This document shows positions 57,340 through 64,000 of a stretch of DNA of 64,000 bases, piece after piece. The DNA comes from Palaemon carinicauda (lineage: Eukaryota > Arthropoda > Malacostraca > Decapoda > Palaemonidae), in the NCBI RefSeq assembly GCF_036898095.1, contig NC_090751.1, positions 81,512,955 to 81,576,954 on the forward strand, read 5' to 3'. The translations under genes and the position numbers were made by a program. The notes under the pieces were generated by a model that saw only the letters and a list, made by a program, of their open reading frames with translations, ran no database searches and had not been told where the DNA came from. Positions within the stretch are counted from its first letter, which is position 1, and every line of letters starts with the position of its first letter.

Positions 57340-58420
57340 TTAAATCACTTGGAGAGCGGAGATGACTGTCCCAATGGAGAACCCGTCTAAGGACTTCCTC
57401 GAGTAGTCCTTGAGGTAATGGGCAGTAAAAGTCGACTGGTTAGACCAGGTACCTGCCCGAAGGATCTGACCCACTGCCATGTTTTTCTCAAAGGCTAAGG
57501 ACGTGCTCAGACCCCTGATGTCATGGGGTTTGGCGACGCCTGGCATAGCCAGATTTTCTTCCTTGTAGGGCCTGGTAATAACTTGTCTCAACCAGAAGGA
57601 AATGGTGTTCTTGGATACTTGTTTCATAGTAACACCCGTGGAGAAGAAGAGGCTCTTGATGCCTGGCCGGAGATGAGCCGTTCTTTCAAGGTATTTTCTA
57701 ATGGCACGGACCGGGCACAATTTCAAATCCTCAGCATTACCCGTCTTAGGGATGGCTGGTATAGAGAAACCTTCGAATTTAGGATCCCAGGCAGCTGGGT
57801 TCTGGGTCTTCGCCACAAAAGAAGGAACGAACTTGAAAGATATTTCTTTCCACCCCCTCGAATGAGAGACGTCATAAGACAGCCCATGGATCTCCCCTAC
57901 TCTCTTAGCGGAAGCCAAGGCTAGCAAGAAGACTGTCTTGAGAGTGAGATCCCTGTCTACGATATCTTTCAACGGTTCGAAGGGGGGGCTACTTAACATC
58001 TTCAGGACCCTAGCTAAGTCCCACTGAGGTACCCTAACTGATTGTGGGGGGCAGGACTGCTCGAAGCTCCTGACAAGCATCGAGATGTGCCTAGAGGAAC
58101 CCAGGTCGATGCCCTTCAGGAGGAAGACTTGGCCCTTTTATGGCTGGGATTGACATTCCCATTTTTTCTCTGATATATACCAGAAAATCCGCTATGTCTG
58201 GGACCGAGGCTTTGAGGGGTTTAATGTGCCTCGAAGCGCACCACTTCGTGAAGGAGGCCCACTTAGCTTGGTAGACCGCAGCCGAAGACCTTCTCAGGTA
58301 TAGCGACATCCTCTTAGCAGTAGCTGATGAATACCCTTCCTTCTTCAGGAGTCGCTCGATAGTCTCCAGGCGTGAAGACGCAGAGACTGTGGGTTGTCGT
58401 GAAATCTGAGAAAATGTGGT
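57340..58420 (-). pseudogene. DIRS E tyrosine recombinase, one frameshift
   Basis: N-terminal part in one frame (58420-58136): ASSRLETIERLLKKEGYSSA, SAAVYQAKWASFTKWC, VPDIADFLVYIREKMG. It overlaps the end of the MT-like frame, as in canonical DIRS. An indel near an A4G3 run at about 58136 shifts to the catalytic part (58080-57340): VFLLALASAKRVGEIH (box-I Arg), KPHDIRGLSTSLAF (HxxR) and TFTAHYLKDYSRKSL (Tyr). All signature residues are intact, so one repaired base would give a complete reading frame; the enzyme would insert the circular element DNA. Confidence 0.85.
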
Positions 58421-59297
58421 TGGTGTAGAAGATCTGACCTCTCGGGGAGTGGCCACGAAGGTTGACTCGCCAGGTCTTTTAGGTCTGCGAACCACTCTCT
58501 CTCCGGCCACCAGGGCGCTACCAAAGTCATCCTTAAGTTTCGGGCCGTCCTTACTCTGTTGAGTACTTGCCTTATCAACGTGAAGGGGGGAAAAGCGTAC
58601 ACGTCTAGGTTGTCCCACCTGTGCTGAAAGGCATCCTCCAAGGCTGCCTTCGGGTCTGTTACAGGAGAACAACACATGGGAAGTTGAGCGTTCAGTTTGT
58701 TTGCAAAGAGGTCCATCACCGGGGAACCCCAACGTTGGATGATGAGCTTGGCTACTTCTGGAAGGAGGGACCATTCTATCCCTACTATTTGGCCCACCCT
58801 GCTGAGACCGTCGGCCAGCACGTTCTTTTTCCCGGGGATGAACCTTGCTAATAACACAACCTCGTTCGTTTCTGCCCAATCTAGAATCTTTATGGCGAGA
58901 TCGCACAATTCCCTTGACTTCAATCCTCCTTGCTTCTTTATGTACGCTACCACTGTGGCGTTGTCGCACATCAAGGCCACAGTGTTTCCCCTTAGTAGAT
59001 CTGCGAAGTGTAGGCAAGCTTTCTGGACTGCCTTCAACTCTAGGACATTGATGTGTACAGTAGGCCCCTTTCCCCGTCCATCCAGGTTCCTCTCGCTGTC
59101 TCGTCGAGGAGATGGGCTCCCCATCCCTGGTTGGAGGCGTCTGTGAACAGAAGTAACTCGGGTCGTTCGCGAAGGGCATCCCCTTGAGCGAGTTTGACCG
59201 GCAATGCCACCATTCCAGGGAGGGCCTCGTGTTTGGTAGGACTGGGATTAGTACTTGGTGCGAGTCCAGTTGGCACCAGAGGTTCTTCAGGTTCCAT
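58345..59297 (-). pseudogene. DIRS E RNase H and MT-like domain
   Basis: RNase H starts in frame 59297-59040 (LLLFTDASNQGWGAHLL) and shifts at about 59100 into 59124-58345 (HINVLELKAVQKACLHFADL, MCDNATVVAYIKKQGG, RFIPGKKNVLADGLSR). The MT-like domain follows: SPVMDLFANKLNAQLPMCCS, LDVYAFPPFTLIRQVL and MTLVAPWWPEREWFADL, ending HAWRLSSDS before the stop. The layout matches DIRS C and D. Inactive as it stands because of the shifts. Confidence 0.85.
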
Positions 59298-60319
59298 TGG
59301 ACGGCTCTGAGTCTGATTCTCCCCTGGGGAACCAGTTTTTCAAACGACACCAGATGCCCTATTAGTCTTTGCCAGTCCTTCGCTCTCCTGGGGCGCCCCG
59401 ATAGGAACGGGCGAATGATCTCCATCAGATTGTTTATTCTGTCTTCTGAAGGAAAAGCTTTTCCCAGAAGGGTATCTAGCGTCATCCCCAAGTAGGTCAT
59501 TCTGGTGGAGGGGGATAGGTTTGATTTTTCCGGGTTGATCACGATACCCAGATCCTTGCAAAACTGGAGAAGTTTCCTCCCTTGCTCCTTCAAGAGGTCC
59601 TTCGAGGAGGAAAGAAGCAACCAGTCGTCCAGGTATCGGATGAGGCGAATGCCTCGTTCGTGAGCCCACACTGAGACTGTCGTGAAGACTCTCGTGAATA
59701 CCTGGGGCGCCGTTGACAATCCTAAGCAAAGGGTCTTGAATTGCAGGATCTGAGTGCCCCATTTCACCCGGAGAAGCTTTCGACTCGAGGGGTGGACCGG
59801 AATTTGAAAGTAGGCGTCCTTGAGGTCTATGGTCATCATGTAATCTTTCTCCCTCAAGGACAGTAGGACTGACTTCGGAGTGTCCATTTTGAAGTCTGTC
59901 TTCTTTATGAATTTGTTGAGAGCCGACAGATCTATAACCAGCCTCCACACCCCCCGTCGCTTTTTCTACCAGGAACAGACGACTGTAGAAACCCGGCCCT
60001 GGGTGTAGAATCTCCTCCATGGCGCCCTTCTCCAACATGGAGGACACCTCCTCTTGAAGGGCGGTCCTCTTCAATGGATCCTTGGGACCAGCCATTCCGA
60101 CCGGATGGCCGGAATTAGAGGGGGTGGTTCTGCTAAGAACGGTAACCTGTAGCCCTCCTTCAGTACGGACACTGTCCAGGGCTCCGCTCCGTGAGCTTTC
60201 CATGCTTGCCAATATAGTCTGAGGCATCCCCCAACCTGAGGCTTGGGCAGGGGTAGGGGGCCTCCCACTCTATCTCCTCCTGGAGGAGCAGCCTGAACAG
60301 CCTCTCTTGGAGGCAGCAT
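59298..60319 (-). pseudogene. DIRS E reverse transcriptase, two frameshifts
   Basis: The N-terminal part (60319-60071) reads VGGCLRLYWQAWKAHGAEPW. It shifts to 60115-59960 (KDPLKRTALQEEVSSMLEKG, FYSRLFLVEKATGG) and back, at a C6/G6 run near 59950, to the main palm frame: WRLVIDLSALNKFIKKTDFK, MMTIDLKDAYFQIPVH, LCLGLSTAPQVFTRV and RLIRYLDDWLLL with both catalytic Asp. The connection (INPEKSNLSPSTRMTYLGMT, LIGHLVSFEKLVPQGRIRLR) runs to about 59250. The continuous minus-strand frame down to 58091 is partly off-frame reading of RNase H and MT. Confidence 0.85.
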
Positions 60320-60383
60320 AACCAGTCCTAAAGGAGGCTGAAGCTGCTGGGGCTCCCCTACGGGGGGGCTGAGGTGCTGAGGT

Positions 60384-62741
60384 TCAGGAGGCAGAAGGAG
60401 CTTCTCTCTTCGTCATGCTAGGAGGGGCTTGAGACGTTGGGGCACTGTCTGAGACTGACCTCTTGTAGGGCAGTCTCCTTGTCGGCGTAGGCCTGGGGGT
60501 GCTTAATTCTTTTCTTTTAGACACCTTCTCCATAATGGTTTCTAAGTCCTTCAAGGGGAACAAGGAGTCACCCCACAAGGGAAGGCTCCTTATAGCCCTC
60601 GCCTCCCTGTCTGGGACCTTTCGGGACACCTTAGCCAGGATGGTGTCTCTCTTGCAGAGTACCCAATTCGCTGTCAGGGCAAGAGATTGGTACGTCAGGA
60701 ACTTAAGCGTCTTGCCCCCGGAGGTGATAAGTTCCCTCAGGAGGCTTTGCTGTTCCGGGTCTGTAGGATCAAACGTAGCTTGCACCCCTACTAAGGTGGA
60801 AGCCCACCAGTCTAGCCAAGAGGAGACGTGCACCAGGTCCCTTGACATTTCCTCCATCATCGCAGCCTCCGATGGAGAAAAACAAACTGGGGCTGAAGAG
60901 GCTCTGTCCTCCGAGACGCCCTGGCTCAGGATGTCAAGAGAAGGTTCTACTTTGCAGGCTCCCAGCCGCCGTCCTTCTGGTACATAGACCTTGCCCTGCG
61001 TTTTGAGCCCCTAAAGCAACTTAGAAGAACTCTGAGTCTTGGGGACTTCGGCATTACTTGCCACCACTCTATCCACATGCTCCTGTCCCAGGACGAGATC
61101 CCGGGCTAGAGGAAGAGCCAGGGAGGTCTTAGGCTGGGTAGGGGCCTGCATCAACCGGATTAGGCTGGACCTCCAATAGTCCTCGTCGGTAGCTGCCGGT
61201 TCTTCTATTATGTGATGCCTCCTGATAAGGCCAATCACTCTTCTATAGGCCGAGTCCTCCGTCGGGGAACCCTCTCTACCGTCGGCCGAAGCCTCGGCTT
61301 GAGCCCAGGGAGCCGGGTCACCGGGCACTCCCACCGGGCGCCTTGTTCTTGACACAACAGGCACTCCCCTGCCGAGGTACTGGTCCTCCCCGGCAGAGGC
61401 TTCCGCACCAGGGGCAGGGGTTAGGACAGGCATCGCCGACCCCGCGAGGACTAGTGTCCGCTCATGATCCCTGGGGGACAAGGACGCGGATCCCGTGGAC
61501 TGACCCGACAGCGGGAACCGTTCCTTTCGATCCGAGGGCTGCACCAGCTGGGCTGGTTCGGCCAGGCTGCCCGTAAGGAAGCGCGGTTCCCGCCCCGGAG
61601 GCTTCGCGGTCTTATGCCTGCCTGCAGAGGCTTTCTCGCAAATCTCCCTGCGAGGGTCATAACCGAGCTTGGAGGACGGTCTCCTTGGCGAGAAATCCTT
61701 GGACCGCCAGTCCGGGGAACACTGTATCTCCATCTTACGGGGTACGAAAACCCAATCGCCATCGGGTGACCTACTCCTCCTGTGTTTTCTTTGTGGAGAA
61801 CGGGAGCGCCTCCTGCTGTATCTGGAACGTGACCTTGAGCGGGAACGCCTGCTCCTGGACCGCTCCCTCCGACGTCGATGTTTCCTCCTGGCTTCTTCAC
61901 CCGACGAGAAAGACTCCTCTGAAGAGCCCGACATCACTGTACTTACCGTACGGCGGGCGGGAGCGGGAACCGCGGGGGTCTTCGCGACTCGTTGCGTACC
62001 CGAGGTAGAGGGTTGTAGGAATTCTTCAGGAACTTCCGTGAGAGGGGTTGGGAACGAGGTTTGGCGCCCAACACTAGGGAACCAGGAATCCAGGCCCTCT
62101 TCCATTCGCATAGGGGACCTACCCGGTGTCTTAGGAAGCTTCCATCCGAAGGCATCACTCCCTGCGGAACCCAACTTACCCTGGTTGTCGCCGCCTGCCG
62201 AAGAACCTGAAACACAGGCCCACGAAGGGGGCAAAGACACAGAAACAACGTTGCTACACCACAAGGGGTCATCGGAGGAAACGTGCCCCCCAAGCACAAG
62301 GGCCGAGTCTCCAGAGCACCTTGACACAGCACTACCGGGCTCCTCACTAGCCCGAGAAGGCCCCGCAATCCCCACTTCACATTCCCCAGATTCCTGGGAA
62401 AGAACGCTCGGTTCTTTCCCCACGATGGACTTACCTCGGCCCCTACTCTGGGTAGAGGAAGGCGAGACAGAAGCCCCGTCGGACCGTTCACTGGGCGACG
62501 GTTGCAGCGAAGAAGCACTAGCTTTCCTGGATGAACGCTTCGACGATTTTCTCTTCTTCATGCCGTAACGCACCCACTGAATATCACTCCAACTAACACA
62601 CTCGGGGCACGTATCCGAAGACGAACAAACTTTGCCCCTACAGGAAGAGCAAAGGGAGTGAGGGTCCACTTCAGGCTTGGAGAGGAACGCTCCTCACGAT
62701 TTACCGGCTCTAGGCCCAGGACAACGGCGGATTTGCTCCAT
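60384..62741 (-). pseudogene. gag: DIRS E gag, one frame with two in-frame stops
   Basis: 786 codons in a single frame from ATG at 62741 (MEQIRRCPGPRAGKS), interrupted by TGA at 62694-62696 (codon 16) and TAG at 61011-61013. N-terminal Cys cluster: CPGP, then DPHSLCSSCRGKVCS and TCPECVSW (C-x2-C-x4-C-x5-C-x2-C), probably zinc-binding. A Ser-rich linker and an Arg/Ser-repeat segment (RRERSRSRRSRSRSRSRYSR, near 61850) follow. After the TAG comes a more globular end (SRDLVHVSSWLDWWASTLVG, LKFLTYQSLALTANWVLCKR) to 60384. The protein would package RNA. No Met lies near codon 25, where the longest uninterrupted stretch starts at a GTG. Confidence 0.75.
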
Positions 62742-62932
62742 AACGCACAAACACAAGACACAGGAACGCAGGGAATCAAGGAATACACTGGGGAAGCACA
62801 AGGGCGGGAAGTGAACACACAGGAACACAAGGGATAAGTACAGGTTACCACGCGGTAAACACGTGGGATACACGCAGCGCACACAAAGGGTCGAGAGAGA
62901 ACGAGAGCGACGTGGTGACACGTCGCGACCAG
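62742..62932 (-). other. DIRS E 5' leader
   Basis: Between the gag ATG and the right ITR. No further gene; overlapping frames here are shadows. Confidence 0.6.
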
Positions 62933-63132
62933 AGAACTTACTGGCGTTGACGACCCAAGCGGACCTCGACCTAGCGCAAAGCTACCCTTGGGGCACATTC
63001 TCTAATGCCCGAGGTAGCCCTTCATAGAAACGGGTTTTAGGGTATCCTACAAAAAACTCTGGTCGGTAGAGAGGAGATTACAGGTAACTCCTAAGAAAGT
63101 AGTTCGAGGTAAGTATTCGTGTTGGAACAAAT

Positions 63133-64000
63133 TAGAGTTAGTTTGTTATTGACACCATGAATGAGAGGTTAATTGAACTTGTTCAAGGCTATGAGATGTT
63201 CTTGGCATGGTGCATAAAGTGTAATGATGTTGCATAACTTATTTTATCAACACAATTATCAACCAACATCTTATAGTGTCAAAATTATTGTAATTTACTC
63301 GGTCCTCAAGTGACAGAGTCTAAGCAAACAATGAAAACTGCGAGTGGGTAAACGGATAGGGAATACCTTGTGTAAATGTACAACATTTCGACGGTGGTTA
63401 GCCACTGGCCAGCCTCTCGGAAAGAAAATAGGTCGTGTGAATCGGCCTTTAACTGGAACTATGCAGTTTGGTGGATAAACAAGATGAGTAGACTGATGAA
63501 TGCAAAGAGTAAGCACAAAATAGTAAGCACAGATCATGTGCTTGTGAGTACGAGCAATTCATATGAAGAGCTCGTTGAAGTAGGAGAGCATAATTATGGC
63601 GTGCACTAACTGGAGAGTGATTCGCGCAATTAGAGCGCACAAACTAATAAGCGCACTGGGTACGCAAAATGGCTAGCTCACAATCAGGAGAAGCGACGAG
63701 CGTGCCAGTAGAGGTGAGTATGCCAGTAATGATGAGTGTGATGAGCGCAATAAAGGCGCGCAAGTTGGTGAGCAAGACTAATACATGTGAAAAGACGGTG
63801 TTAGGTGCACACGAATAGGTGGACATGATGGCCATATATACACAGGCGAGCCTGGTGGGCATGTGCCAGCTGATGAGCACTATGATTATACTCATATAAG
63901 TTGGCATACTTAGTCCAGGGTGTGAGCGCCAACAGGTGAGGGCGCATTTGAGGGTATCGTACACTTAAAAGATCTCACATAGTGCTTTGATGTATCTGAG
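63133..64000. other. DIRS-like debris to the right window edge
   Basis: AT-rich to 63300; a MITE-like end at 63405-63452 (inverse of 56330-56385); then GTGAGCG/GCGCA-type irregular repeats with the block shared with 45281-45440 at 63566-63720. No gene is supported. Confidence 0.5.

Larger units (their letters stand above)
56632..63132 (-). mobile_element. DIRS E, most complete minus-strand copy
   Basis: ITRs 56687-56848 and 62933-63104, ICR 56918-57022, then recombinase, MT/RNase H, RT and gag in minus-strand order. All modules are present and mostly open, with a few shifts and stops. Confidence 0.92.

Noticed and set aside
61669..62568. 299-codon plus-strand frame
   Set aside because: Antisense shadow of DIRS E gag, whose frame has Cys-cluster and Arg/Ser repeats in the expected place.

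Overview
This window is eukaryotic and I see no bacterial-style gene content. It is almost entirely layers of transposable elements with AT-rich spacers and long (TA)n, (GA)n, (CA)n and (ATT)n microsatellites. Eight or so DIRS-type tyrosine-recombinase retrotransposon copies, I-type, RTE-type and CR1/Jockey-type LINEs, and spliceosomal exon signals point to an arthropod, most likely a decapod crustacean (shrimp or crab). That taxonomic call is inference; the species cannot be fixed from this sequence. No tRNA or rRNA gene was recognised. The only candidate host coding segment is one possible Myb/SANT-like exon at about 42.2-42.4 kb. All boundaries were found by reading, so treat those marked approximate as +/- 20 bp or more.

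Layout. 1-673: 3' end of an RTE-type LINE. 674-11577: a nest in which a minus-strand DIRS relic (A) is split by a Ty3/Gypsy-type LTR element (1455-10880). The LTR element's left LTR is split by a Tigger DNA transposon (1481-7438) with an open transposase, and the Tigger is split by a 3.4-kb non-autonomous TIR element (1820-5230). 11577-18000: minus-strand DIRS B, split by a 5'-truncated I-type LINE (13979-17647) that itself carries a CR1/Jockey-type fragment. 18757-23633: plus-strand DIRS C, gag deleted. 24953-33082: plus-strand DIRS D with a probably spliced gag. 33083-34240: 5' leader of a third C/D-like DIRS (H). 34383-42188: minus-strand DIRS F, whose gag side carries GC-rich 23-bp and 35-bp minisatellites. 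42908-45480: minus-strand DIRS G, internally deleted, with a small I-LINE insertion. 45490-55740: three LINEs nested in one another, the innermost a full-length I-type element with an open 1229-codon ORF2. 56632-63132: minus-strand DIRS E, the most complete DIRS. 63133-64000: DIRS-like repeat debris.

How the parts work. DIRS elements encode Gag, RT/RNase H with a methyltransferase-like domain, and a tyrosine recombinase. Their inverted terminal repeats and internal complementary region (ICR) are thought to template a circle that the recombinase integrates. That full ITR/ICR geometry is visible in C, D, E and F, and in part in B and G. The LTR element has a 16-nt perfect match between its predicted RNA 5' end and its primer-binding site, as expected for Tf1-style self-priming. 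Most coding regions carry frameshifts, stops or deletions. The two large intact frames are the Tigger transposase and the I-LINE ORF2.
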